In this document: piece by piece, positions 36,201-49,000 of the stretch | Position numbering within the stretch: the stretch's first letter is position 1 | Layout of the letters: every line of letters begins with the position of its first letter | From: Plantago ovata | Taxonomy: Eukaryota > Streptophyta > Magnoliopsida > Lamiales > Plantaginaceae | Direction of reading: 5' to 3' | NCBI GenBank assembly: GCA_028274465.1 | Contig: CM051456.1 | Span: 127,860,880-127,924,879 of the forward strand | DNA length: 64,000 bases | The notes under the pieces: model-generated | Seen by the model: only the letters and a program-made list of their open reading frames with translations | Database searches by the model: none | What the model was told of the DNA's origin: nothing | Position numbers and translations under genes: made by a program

Positions 36201-39200
36201 TTGACACATCACTGAAATTGAATCAGGAGATAAAATGGTATGTTTAGTAAATCCTAACACCTCTTCCACACTTCTTCCAAACCTTATGAGCATGGTGAAA
36301 GACGAACAGGAAGTAAGCTTATTGTATATTAAATACCTGAATACCAATGCTGTACATCATTCGAACTGCGCTATATTTAGATATTCTTCGCCCACCTCCA
36401 ATTTCAACTCCGAGTGAGCTACTGCAAATATAGAGAGCATTGTAAAACTTTGATCCACAGAGTGACCACAGGACATTTCCCGTCCAGTATGTATCGTAAT
36501 TCATTTCTATCAGCATGGAAATTGAAATGGATTGCGGAAGTGACTGCAGAGTTCTGAAAAGTGAATCATGCTTCCAGTTCAACTTCTAAATCACTTTTTT
36601 TCTCTATATAGTTTAATCTGTGCAAATGATATCTTTGCATGTTTAATCTGAATAGTGGACTAAAATTTGTCCGTATTACACCCCAGGATTAGGTTTCTTT
36701 GAATGATAAATTAAGAAACATCATTTGTCCTTGAAAGAAAAAAGAACATACCTCCCTAAAGTGCCACCAATTCGTCCATGCGAATTTGAGGAAAAGTAAT
36801 GAGTGTAATAAGCAGATGCACCAAATGAGCCAGTCCCAAGCTACAAGAGGGAGAAGAATACAAAGAAGTTGATGGGAAAGTAAATATCTCTTGCATTTCA
36901 GAAACACATTGAAATAAGGTAGGATTAAATCAAATAGAATGACAGAGCGGAATTCTACTCGGATAATTTGGAAGTTGACATGTCAGGATATATAATAGTT
37001 TTACACCTACACAGATCACATATTCAGAAATTTAACGCAATTGGTGGTGTGACCTGACAACTAAGACATAACTTATGCAGCAGAAGATTGCCTTGTTACA
37101 ATGCATTGTTATTTGTTAAAATAAGAGCCAGGTGATACATCGCCCATAAACCACATTTACAAATGCACTGAACCAAGGATGACAACCAATTCCTATAATC
37201 ACTCAAGACTACGGCAAATGCACATGCCACTATGCTAGGTATGGCATTCCTTGAAATTGATCTGTAAGTATAATGTCTAATGAGATTCTAAATCCAAACG
37301 CCATTCTATCTGAAAGTTCAGCTAACAAGCAGATTTGCTAATTAAAAGGGTAGTCGGCGATAAAAACTTTGCTACCTTGATCTGTCCAGAAGCAGACATA
37401 TTTTCCTCTTTCTTTCGCCATCCAACACCTATAGATGATTCTGGACCCAAAGAAAGTTGTATCTGCATGACAAAAGATGGAGAATTAATTATTACCACAA
37501 AACACAACAGAGAATAAAAGTGAAAAACCAATCCAGCATAATTTCAGTGACTTGACTATGGAAATTTGTATTCTGAACTATGTGAATTCAAAGCCTAAAG
37601 TATTCCAAGATACATCTGCTTGAAGTTAAGCCCTTAAGACAAAAACTGTTGTATCATACACATCGAATGATCAGGCATGCAAGAAAATTAAATAACAGAC
37701 AATAGCTTACACTCCCACTAGCCGTCTCAGAGAGCTCGCGAGTCCATGTATTTGACAAATTTATTGAACCATCTCTAAGGGACATGGTCACACCCATAAC
37801 TGCATTAGAGTGAACTGACAATTTCCTGGAAACAGAGAGATTTACATGTAAACAACTGACGACAATAAAGGCGAACTAGATAAACTATATAGGCAAAGAC
37901 CATCATTCCACCTTGAAGTTTGAACTCCTATTAATGACTGCAAACCAACGGTGCCCATCAGTTCAACTGAAGAAAGAGGAGATAACTGATGATTTATGAC
38001 AGCAGTGGCAGCACCGATACCAGAATTCGAATCAACAGCCAAATTTCCACCAATAACTAGAGAAGTGCGTTTTGATATCTGGGAGTGGACTTCACTGGCC
38101 ATAGCCATTCTGCCATTGACACGAGCTTTAGCGAAAAGGTAATAACAGATTGGAATAAAATCGACAGACAACTGTGCAACTTTAAAAGCTGGGTAGAATT
38201 TGAAGAACAAAAGGATGAAAAGTAAATATCAAAGAAATAGTTAGATGAAATGAATCCAAATTTGAGAAAGATGAATATCTGAGACCAGATATCCAGGAAA
38301 TGCTTTTTTACAAGACGGGCATGTGTAAAATGCTTTGGCTGAAAAGAAAAGCTGAACGGAAGGTTATACCCTCTCATAATGCCATCGCCATCAAGAAAAT
38401 CGGGACAGGACAAATTTGCCACAATAGAGCCAGAAGGCTGGATGTGTGAGAAAACCTTTTCTTGTTCTTGTTGGCGTCGCAGTCTCTCGAGTTCTTCTTT
38501 AATCTCTTGAACTTTGTTTAGCTTTGGACCTAGCTCAAGTCCAGAAGTAAGTCCCTCCATTCCATACAAATCATATATTACCCTTTTGTTCTCATCAGTC
38601 AAAATCTCATAAGCTTCACAAATCCGTTGAAAATTCTCTGTCGCAATATCCTTCATCTGAAAAAAAAAAAAAAGTTGAACGGGAAGTAATGTGTTACCAA
38701 TAGATTTTGTCATGCTTTGACAATCATGAAAATAGTAAGGAATACACATGATAGCAGAAATAGACAGGCATCTGCAACAAGAGAATACAGACTGCAACAT
38801 AGACAGCTAATGGATGGCATCTACTTAATTTGAATTCTTCTTGATGCAGGAAATCTAGGTAAAACCTACAGATAGCAGGTGCTATGAGACATACAACAGT
38901 GCAGCACAACCTAAGGTTAATTTAGTTAGGGGCTATGTCAAATATTTGAAAGGTATTATCAAATTGGAGCAGGATAATTTAGTTAGACTTAACAAAATAG
39001 ACTTACCTTGACGTCAAAAAGTCAAGATGTGAAAGGGAGAAAGAGCTCTACAAATTCAGTAACAATAGAAATTGACTTAAATGTGGACGATCATTGCATT
39101 TATACTGCTTTGAGCTTTAGTAATTTTGCAGCTCATTAAATGTAATGAAATTGCTTTTTAACTTCAACCTGTGATTTTGTTCTTACACACAGATGAAGGG

Positions 39201-40505
39201 AGTTTGTTTTCTTTATAATTTAGATTATTGTTTATATAACATCTAATAAATTTATATATTAATTTCAGTTTCTAAAATTACATGTATTTTCTTTCCTCAA
39301 AAAGCATGTGCTATAGCCCCCACAATATCACTGTGTGACGGTGCACAGAGCACTACTATGCGCTATTAATAACCACGTGTAGAACTTTCCAAGTAGCTCT
39401 CACCAGGGTGTAAGTATTCCATAATCCATATATATCCTAGCGATATACCCCATTCTTAATCATTCTTCCTTCTAAATAAGAAAACCCCACTGTCTATATT
39501 GTGCAGAATCCTAAACATGAGGTTTCCATGAAGATCCATAGACTTGTCTCATGCATCTATTATGCAGAATCCTAAACATGGGGTTTCCATGAAGATCCAA
39601 TGACTTGTCTCATGCATCAAGTATCTGCACGATAATCGTGTTAATGTCTAAGTGGTTCCTATAGTGGTCGTGATTATCCCCAATCAGTCCTTAGTCTTTC
39701 TCAAGCATTCTTTGTTGACTCTTATAAAACTCTTAAGCATCATACATGGATTCCGGAGAATGACACTATTGAGCCTTTGTTGCCTAATATACAACATAAC
39801 ACTCAATTTCCAATACACTTGTGTCCTAACCTAAAATCTTAACAGAGATTGTTACAGAAAACTGAAGGCATAAAAAGAATTGACGATCTATCCGAAAATG
39901 ATGATCGTTACTACAGTTTCAGAGAGATATCTGCCCATACACGATTTATTATCCTTCAAATTGTTTCCCCAGGCATGTGGAATTCATTCTCTTTCACAAA
40001 TCGAAACTACTACACTCAACAGTGACATAAATACGCCTATCAATCTCCATGAATTCTACGTTTCAAACTCACATCAATTCACACCCATCCTGATCCTACT
40101 CAGCTCAAACATCATCAATAAATATAATATCCAATCATTTCATCCAAGTGACGTACACGCCATGGAATAATCACTCACATGCCTCAGCTAAAACATCACA
40201 CATTCTCAATTCATGCTCCTTAACAGTTAACACAGACAACCAGTAATCAGTACTCAGCAACTCGATAGCATTAATAGAACCTAAACAGACTCAATTGAAG
40301 TAACGAAAAGTATCAACTCAACAGCTAAACGGCAAATTGAATAGGATTAGGAAATTTGTACCTGAGGAGCTTGGTACTTATCGGGATGGTAAATTTGAGC
40401 CCATTGACGATAAGCCTTTCTGATTTCTTCATCGGATGCTTCCGGCGAGATGTTGAGCAGAGCGTAGAGCTCTCTGTTGTTCGGTCCGTCATCTTTCTCG
40501 CTCAT
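33272..40505 (-). CDS. OWL1: J-domain protein, DNAJC11/OWL1 type
   Basis: Thirteen exons: 40362-40505, 38370-38656, 37912-38109, 37711-37825, 37376-37462, 36752-36840, 36337-36421, 36064-36117, 35669-35749, 35403-35480, 34396-34635, 33413-33520, 33272-33328 (1623 bp, 540 aa, in frame). The J domain opens the protein ([20 protein letters not shown]) with HPD at residues 40-42, and continues across a 1.7-kb intron into [19 protein letters not shown] coiled coil ([19 protein letters not shown]) and a long beta-rich middle region follow, then a charged helix ([12 protein letters not shown]). The C-terminal DUF3395-like domain contains [20 protein letters not shown]. Animal DNAJC11 acts at mitochondrial membranes; the Arabidopsis relative is OWL1, linked to very-low-fluence light responses. 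Assignment rests on domain order and length. Confidence 0.92.
39502..39618. repeat. Two-copy 61-bp tandem duplication in OWL1-like intron 1
   Basis: Copies start TGCAGAATCCTAAACATG at 39502 and 39563, with few mismatches. Confidence 0.92.
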
Positions 40506-40600
40506 TTGATCACTGTAACAGTTGATGGAGAGAGAAGAGGCTTAGGGTTTTAGCAGGAAGAGGAGAAAAAAATATGACAAAGGTTTATACAGGATTTTTG

Positions 40601-40608
40601 TGACGTCA
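40601..40608. promoter_or_regulatory. TGACGTCA bZIP-type palindrome upstream of OWL1-like gene
   Basis: A perfect 8-bp palindrome TGACGTCA, 96 bp upstream of the ATG. It is a known core for plant bZIP (TGA/C-box) factors. That it is functional is inference. Confidence 0.4.
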
Positions 40609-41114
40609 AGGCCCTTTTGTTTTCAGTTATTTGGCGCTGGGTTAAAGCATCTTTCGTGTCGAAGGGGTAAAATAAAGTTTACTTTAGGCATAAGTTTGGT
40701 TTTATTATTACTTAAGAATAATAAATATTATAGGTGTTCAATGAAATCTATAAATTTTTCCTAACATTTAAAAAATGTGATATTTTAATTACATTGTTGA
40801 CATATTAATAGGTTTATAAGGGATATACTATGTTAAAATCCCGTAAAAATCTTTAGCTACTCCAAATTCAATGCAAAGTAATATTAAGTGCAATATACTA
40901 CATTTCGGAACGAAAATCATTAGATGTTATTTGAGACGAATAGCATTAATGTTCTAAAAGTCATCGTATACTTAATCTAGTTCCCCTCATGGGTCCTTTA
41001 TATTCGGCTTGTTACGAGACCAAAATATAGAATGTGTCTGCATTTATCACTAAGGCTTCACAATGGTTGAAAGAATTTGAAGTTCACTAGACACCCTATC
41101 CCCTCAAGTGTTGT

Positions 41115-41840
41115 TGTTAAACCCCATCCCACATCATTTGAGAGTAGGGTCTCAATTCAACATATAAAATTGGATAATTTTATCCCCTTACAAGGCCTTC
41201 TAAGGGGAATATGGTCGTATTCTAATATGGTATCAGAGCAGATCCAAATCGATGATGGTCACCCGTGTTGGGTTTGAGCCGATGTATATTTCGGCATTCA
41301 TTGTCCATGTTGTAGACCCGATGTTCATACTGGGCTACACGTGATGGGGGGCGTGTTAAACCCCATCCACATCGTTTGAGAGAAGGACCTCAATTCAACA
41401 TATAAGACACTAACCTTCTCCCCTTACAAAACCTTTTAAGGGGAAGATGGCCCAAATCTAATAGGAGTACTTTTTAACTTGGATGAAATCTTAATCCAAC
41501 TTTCACTCCCCAATTCTAATTCTAAGGGGAATATGGTTCAATTCTAATATGGTATCAGAGAAAACCCAAATCGATGATGGTCACCCGTGTTGGGTTTGAG
41601 CCGATGTATATTCCGGCATCCATTGTCCATGTTGTAGACCCGATGTTCATACCGGGCTACACATGATGGGGGGCGTGTTAAACCCCATCCACATCGCTTG
41701 AGAGAAGGACCTCAATTCAACATATAAGACACTAACCTTCTCCCCTTACAAAACCTTTTAAGGGGAAGATGACCCAAATCTAATAGGAGTACTTTTTAAC
41801 TTGGATGAAATCTTAATCCAACTTTCACTCCCCAATTTGA
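41115..41840 (+). mobile_element. TRIM-like tandem LTR element (LTR-internal-LTR-internal-LTR)
   Basis: Three LTR-like segments start TGTTAAACCCCATCC (41115, 41354, 41676). The first two are followed by a TGGTATCAGAG primer-binding site (41228, 41551) and a short internal segment (ATCGATGATGGTCACCCGTG ... GATGGGGGGCG). The repeat period is 322 bp. No coding capacity. This is the structure of a terminal-repeat retrotransposon in miniature with an extra tandem copy. LTR 3' boundaries are approximate, and the first LTR is shorter than the second. Confidence 0.75.
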
Positions 41841-42100
41841 AATATGTGATATGACTTGAGTTTGTCCCATTGAAAATACTCTTTTTTTATTATAACCAAT
41901 TTAATCCGCGCTGTTGAAATAAAAAGGAAAAGAGAATGAAGAGATGAGAGAAAGCGGGGAGAATAGCATATGCATTTCATGGTGTGTTTTACAATGTACA
42001 AGAATGATCATACTATAGGCTACTACAAAATGTAACTCTTATATTATATGGTCAACATTTCAATAATACTAAATAGGGACATTCATGTCATTCACGAATA

Positions 42101-42352
42101 CTCCATATGTCCCGCTACAAATTACCCATTTTGACTTTTTTCGGTCAACAACTTTCAACTTTGACTCCCGATTACTCATAAACTATGATGATAAAATATT
42201 TGATAAAACTATATTATGAAACTTTAAGTTCTATATTTTTCATAATATAATTTTGTTAAATATTTTACCATTATATTTTAAGAGTAATCGAGAACCAAAG
42301 TTGAAAGCTGTTGATCGAAAAAAGTCAAACTAGGTAAATGTGATAGAGGGAG
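42101..42352. mobile_element. Stowaway MITE, 252 bp
   Basis: Flanked by TA on both sides. It starts CTCCATATGTCCCGC and ends GTGATAGAGGGAG. The terminal inverted repeats are about 75 bp long (TTTGACTTTTTTCGGTCAAC against its complement near 42310). It is non-coding and can fold into a long hairpin. Confidence 0.85.
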
Positions 42353-44218
42353 TAATTAGTTTGTAACACGCATCAGGATTATAGTCATAGTATTTGAAAT
42401 GAAAATACACCGCGTGGGTATAAATGTATGCATGTTGACATGTTGTTACATGATTTTTATATGGAAATAAGCATACGTTACTTTATGATGATAACATGTC
42501 AATTAATACACATGGAATGGAATGGATTAATATTCCACAAGACAGCAACAACAATATGTGCCGGAGACGGGCTGTGGCGCAGCAAATGACGTCGGTCAGG
42601 ACATGAGACATTGTCTGATGATTATTGATTCACTAGTCCCACTTCTCTTTGGCCCCACCCGACTTTAACTTTTATCCAGAATCCCTCACCTAACTTGTAA
42701 TCTCGATAAATTTATTTAACTGTTTTGATCAAAATAAGTATGTCATGTAAACGCTTAGATAGTAACTCATATATTCACAAATGTTTTCAAACGAACTTGT
42801 ACAGTAGAAAAACGGAGACAGGGGAGACAGATGTAATATCGTCACAAGGTAAGCTAGTAAAGATGGGGGCATGGGAGGCCTCTCGGGTATGCTGATTGTT
42901 GAGTATCATCCTCAAAGCCCACAACCCCAAGGCACCTGCATGTTCTCTCTTTAAACATGCCTCATTCCCCATCTCCATCAATACGCTTGCATTTAATACA
43001 TGCTTCCTTGCCCATTATCATTACACTTTGGGTGGTTCCACTATGTTTCCATAATCCATACTTACTATATAAATCTCTCGGGGAGGAGAGATTAAAGAAA
43101 GTGTGAAAATGACAATTAAAATTAGATTGTATGGAACACACAGCTACTAATGTACTGCCCTTAAGGTGCATAATCCTTGCGATTTATATATAATATGAAA
43201 AACACATAATTCATGTACACCGTAACATACTCAAATGCAGTAGGTATCTAAGTAGCACCCGCTCGTTTATGTTGCCTTGTATTTCCGAAAAATACGTATG
43301 CCGCTCACCGCTCACATACGCACGCTTAAATACGTATTCTTCATCAATTTGTTTCTTGGTTAATGTAATTGGATTATAATAAAGAAATTGGCATTGAATA
43401 GAGACAAAATGCACCGCTAATTAAATGGTCTAATTGTTGATCTCTCTACCGGGCAATTGTTGTATATATTGTGTTGGTTTACTAAATTAATACTAATAAA
43501 TAATATAGATTGACTATTAAATTATTTAATTAAACATTAGATCTGCACACGTAGGTGTGTTCAATACTTTTAATAATGTAAATATATAAAAATATAATAA
43601 AATAAAAACGTATTTTTAACGTATTCGTATTTTGATATTTTTCATTTTTCGTATTCGTATCGCTTTCGTATTCGTGCTTCTTAGGTAGGTATAGAACCAA
43701 ATTCGCACGTTGAAATCAGACCTCAGGGTAAGCTATCGGACACTTTTACCACAATACTGTACACATTATCTTAATTTCTTCAAGAAATAAAAGAAAAAAA
43801 CAAACTGCTGGGATAAATAACATCACGCAAGTATGAAACTTGTAAACACTTGGATCTTACCGTCCATAACCATGTAACACTATCTTTAGTGTATCACTAG
43901 TATCCACCATCTCCATCTAGTTTACTCATTAATGCAGGGCATCTGCTTATCAAATACTCCCTCCATCCTGTTATTCTATAAACGTATACCTGTGAGTCAT
44001 ACGCTCATAGCTCACAAGTGTCTGCATAGATGATCCGTGGGAACACGATTATAGTAGAAGGCAATAAAGAACATAATGTAACATTACTCATTAGTCGTTA
44101 CTTACTGATCACGACTCCGAGTCATTATTCATTGTACCGTATTTTTACCATAATGAAGTGCTGCAAGTTGTACTGTGCAGGCAGTCAAATTTAAGAGGGT
44201 CTTCCCCTTGTCTTGCTC

Positions 44219-44227
44219 TATTTATAC
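44219..44227 (+). promoter_or_regulatory. TATA-like box of CLEL/RGF gene
   Basis: CTATTTATAC lies about 120 bp upstream of the ATG, a plausible core promoter position. Confidence 0.4.
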
Positions 44228-44345
44228 ACATGAAGTCTGAACTGACTTGAAAACTCAAACCAACACCATACTTCTACAACATTATTAATCTCTACTCTCA
44301 ACTTGATAATACTACATAGCTAGCAGCATAAGTAACCAGTCAATT

Positions 44346-45208
44346 ATGGGCTCATTCATCTGTGTTGTTTTGTATCTTTATTTGCATGTTTGCTCCGGTA
44401 GACTGTTAGATATAGCATTGAAAACAGAAACTGCTACACAAATTCAGCCAACTGGATGGATATTCGCCCAAGGAAGCTGGAGAGCTGAACACAGTCACAG
44501 CACCAAAGATGGTGCAAATGCTATGCAGTTAGACAATCACAAGGCTTCTGCAGTCGAAGAAGCTCAACAAATCAAAGGTAATGCAGAAGCTCTACTTTTC
44601 TGAATTTCATTCCGTGTTTCAAATACTATGCATGGTGACTACTACGTTCTTTTTAAATGTAGAACCAGAAATAACTCACTGCACAATCCTACGCATATGA
44701 TACACAAAATATGCATGTGATGATATCTTCATATACTCCCATATAAATCCATCATGACTTTTTCTAACTCTATATATACACACTCCAACACAGGAAACCA
44801 GATGAAAAGGCTTTACTTATGGATGGATTTGCTGGTTGGTGCTGAAAAACAGGTATGATTCTTCACTTCACTTTCTTTTACATATTCGAGAAAAAACAGG
44901 AGAGGCTAACCAATGAAAGACAGTATATTTAAGTCTTCTCCTAAGTTGAGTTCAACACATTATACACATGATGCGTTTAATGAATCTGTACCGCGTATTC
45001 TGACTGAGTGAACTAACTCATATGATGGTCACACCTGATGCAGGCATTGAGAAGAGAAGAGCGTTCAACACTCGAATCAGTGGGAGCAGCAGAAAACAAC
45101 GAGGAAACAATTAATTCTAAGGATGACGACACACTTAAGGACGATGTACAGGTTATGGATTATGCCCAAGCCCACCGCAAACCGCCGATTCATAACAAGG
45201 GAACCTAG
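44346..45208 (+). CDS. CLEL/RGF/GOLVEN secreted peptide precursor
   Basis: The RGF/GLV/CLEL family are tyrosine-sulfated secreted peptides that control root meristem size and gravitropic growth through RGI receptor kinases. Three exons: 44346-44577, 44794-44852, 45044-45208 (456 bp, 151 aa, in frame). An N-terminal signal peptide (MGSFICVVLYLYLHVCSG) leads into a variable acidic middle. The C-terminal conserved motif DYAQAHRKPPIHN is at residues 136-148. It has the DY sulfation site, the paired Pro and the terminal HN of the family, and differs at two positions from the motif I recall for Arabidopsis GLV1/CLEL6. Three further residues (KGT) follow the motif. The identity rests mainly on this motif plus the signal peptide and length. 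Confidence 0.88.
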
Positions 45209-46019
45209 ATATTATAATATCCCTTCAGCAGGATCATCCTTTCCCACTGAAAGAACAGTCCCTTTTAAGAATTTCCTTTTTCATTTTCCTTAAAAAAAAT
45301 TATACATCTTTTTAACATTTTCAGCTTCTTGACAATATTGTACAAGGATTAATACTGTATGTTAATCTAAGTGATAAGATATATTCTACAAAAGTGTACT
45401 ATGTGAAAGGCATGATATTATTATGAACTACTACAGCACAGTGTTTACATTAATTGAACGTACACAAGTCGTAGCAGCTTTGCAGGTGGTGTTGGTAAGG
45501 CTGTAATTAATAATTAATAGAGAAATTGTGGTGGTCCTTTACACATTGCCTGTTGTCTTGCATTTTAATGAGTAATGGAATGTTTTATGCCCTTTAAAAA
45601 TTTGCACCTTTGGGGACATTCCAATAAATACTGCTGCTCTATGGACGGTTATTCTCCAGTGGGCGCTTCAATTATATAAATGATCTAGTCTAGGTAGTAA
45701 TTTTCACGTTGTCTATACTTCTAATCATAAAGTTCCAGCTTTATAAATCAGCATTAGTTCATATGTTATATAATATAGGTCATGAATGTCAGATAGAGAT
45801 ATAATCTAGTCTAGTCTAGGAATGTTCCTCACAAGATGCCAAATCATGATTTCGCGGAAATACATAATATAAGTCTAAATATAAACCTACAAACCTGCTT
45901 GAATACCGCAGCAATTAGCACATTTGAGCAAGTCTTGCCACTCCGGTAGTCCGGTATGTGTTCATGGAAAAACAAATGGAGTTGCTCTGTAAGAATAACA
46001 GTAGGAGTCCGGAAAAAAA
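45209..46019. other. Convergent intergenic region, CLEL gene to YbaK-domain gene
   Basis: 3' flanks of the two genes; AT-rich. I see no gene. Confidence 0.45.
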
Positions 46020-49000
46020 TCAACTACCACTGCAGTTAACGATGAATGGCTTCACGAAATCAACAAATTGTGAGGTTCTGACCCCCAGCTTCAGATCAAC
46101 TTCGCCCCCTCCCAGCCAGAAAAAATCTGGGTTGAGCTCTGCTATTGCTTCGTCCAATATCACCTGGTCAACAATTATTCTGTTAATACAGCATGACATA
46201 ACAGCAAAACACATTATGTCTGGCAACAACTGTTTCAAGTTTCAAATATGCAATGATAAAGCAAAGACAAGTTTGCCTTTCTGTTTAAGTGCTCAATATG
46301 CCTGTTTCTTCAAAACTAAAAAATAAAAAATTAAAAGATCGGGAGGGGAGAGGGGGGAGGGGGGGGGGGAAGAACAGCATTTGCTCCCATGATAAAATGA
46401 TTTACGTGCACGACAGGGTTATTTATGTAGTTTCCAACAATTTCCACAGTTTATACACAAACTTATAGTTCATACTCGGGCACTATTTCTCTTGCATCCA
46501 ACATTGTTACGATATGATTATGTTATTAACATTTGTGACGAAAGGGGTGCGTCAAAATTATTTAGATCAGTAACAGCAATGAAATCATCAATACGAATAG
46601 AGTTGTAAAAGAAATGTCTTTTTTTGTAAGAAAAAGATTCAATAGTTATATATTATAGTAGTAATAAGCAAAGTGCATCCATGGCACACATTGAGTAGGT
46701 CATCAATAGTTGTAAGGTAAAATTTCAATAGTTATATAGTACAAACTGGCAAAGTGCATCCATGGTACACATTGAGTAGGTCAGTTTTTGCCTTCAAAGC
46801 ACTTCTTTTTTATTTTTATTTTTTTCTTTTTTTTTGGCAGACTATTAAATCCACAGAATCACCTCCTGACATTTAAAACCTTCTGAAAAGCAAAGGATTT
46901 TTTGTAACGTTTAGATCCCGAGAAGAACCCCTGGTACACATAGCACTCTACTCACTGTTGGTCGAGAAACAGCTGACATGGACGGAATTAATTTTGAAAC
47001 AAAAACCAAAAGATAGAAACAGGACTGCAGGATGCAACCACAATAGCGGGGCGAAACACGACTTGAGAGACCACTCTACCCCACAACCAGCTAGTAGCGG
47101 GGCGGATGAGAATGAAACAGGACTGCAGGATGCAACCACAATAGCGGCCTCTCAAGGACCTAATTATGCAGTGCCTCTCAAGGACCTAATTATGCAGTGT
47201 GTCCAAAAGCTGCATAATAATTGACAGTCCTTATGCCTGACTATTATCATCAACAAGTATATGAGCTGCTAGAGATCCTCTCCGGAACAAATAATACAAA
47301 CTTAATATATTCATTAAACCTACAGGCAAATTGCTAAAAGTCACTTCCTTTATTGAATAATCTACACAAGGAAGATGCTTGTCGGGGAGGGGGGGGTGGT
47401 GTTATTGTATCCAGTAGAGTAATAATGATTTGTTACCGGGATATCAGTTTTCATGCCGATACAGGTCACTGCGTTGTGTTCATAACCAGTCAACATTACT
47501 GATGTTTCTTCTGGAGCAAGCCTCACTGCATGATTTGGGAAAGTCAGTATCGCCTTCATAACATGTATCGGTGGAAGATTACATACGTGTTGCAGAAGAC
47601 AACAATGTGCCACAAGTGGACTGTTTTATGAAACGACATCCATTGATGATATTATAAAAGGTTGGAAATGTATTTCACATGTGACATTGTTCATCAATGC
47701 TAAACCATGGCAGGAGATTCAGATGAATACGACATATAAGCACATCAAAGAGCAGAAAAATTTGCATTCCTGTAAGGAGAGTCAAAAGGGAGCCCATTTT
47801 TTGAAACAGAAAAAGAATTAATTATACTAAATTCCACTTACCTGTAAAAGAAAAGGAACATAAATCTTAAATTAAAGAGCATAATGCTATAATTTGAGTG
47901 ATTACTACTACGTATTAGTAATGGACAGGTACAGTTAGAAGTCGAAACAAAGTATAAAATGATGTCTAGTTTAACACATTAATATGTAGATGAGGCCTCA
48001 CTGAAATTTAACCCGAAGTGTCCTATATGGATTATTTCAAGTATATGAAAAGGCCACAAGTACAGTAGCTGGTGTTCGAAATATATCAAGATTTAAGCTC
48101 CTAAAATAATAACAGAAGTTTACAGGTAGTTTTTCGACCCTCACCCTCTGATTCCAGCACACATATGCACAAAACAAATGAAAAGGCCACTAAGAACCAC
48201 AAAAAAGAATTGCAATAAATTGAACATGTATAGGATCCACAAACCATGGGTTAACGACTTACTATTGAACTTCTTCTTTGCAATCTTGCCATTGTTGAGT
48301 GTGTATAAGAAGTTCTTGACAGTATCAGCATTGAAACGGGCAGTATACTGCATTTGATTGATAGGCAAGCAATTGAAGAATTAAACACACGTTTTCAGCT
48401 TACAGGTATCTGTAGGATCAATAAGGGACGAAGAACTTATGAAACTCTATTACCTGAACAATGACGACATAGTACTTCGAGTAATTACGGTCACTGCAAT
48501 CTGTTATATGAGGTGGGGCTTGAGTGTTAACCTACTTGAAGTGAAAAAATAACATAATTAGCACTAGCCTTAAAATCCGAGAGCTACTGTTAACCTACTA
48601 TTATGAAATTAACCCTTAAATTCACTGCTTCTCCATAAACTCCACACATCACAAGTAATGTATTTCTAGTGTAACTATCGGGATTTCTCTTTCTATTTAT
48701 TGTTGAACTTGTTCACGAAGAATGAATAAAGTAATTCGTTGAAGGGAGACTTTTTTATATGAAATTGTATCATCGAGAAATAGGAAAGGAAGGAGGGTTG
48801 CAAAATTAAGCATGAGAAGTAACTTCACAGGTTAGGAGGATTGTGTGCTCTATAAATAATCAAGGATCCTAGTACATGATTAAGTGCAGTAAGAGGCTTT
48901 CATACCCAATTACCCATAAAGTCATCAATCACCTTCATAAAGAAAACTGAAAAGTGACCTCTTAGCAATGATCCTTCCTCTCTTAACAGAGACTAATCAC

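Larger units (their letters stand above)
40506..44345. other. Intergenic, OWL1-like to CLEL gene, with transposable elements
   Basis: Contains the TRIM-like array (41115-41840) and the Stowaway MITE (42101-42352). A CTCCCTCCATCC sequence near 43968 may be another Stowaway end. No protein-coding gene seen. Confidence 0.5.

Noticed and set aside
38057-38800. 247-codon ORF as one long exon of the OWL1-like gene
   Set aside because: The frame runs into intron at both ends. Splice sites at 38656 and 38370 join to neighbours in phase with the expected DNAJC11 sequence.
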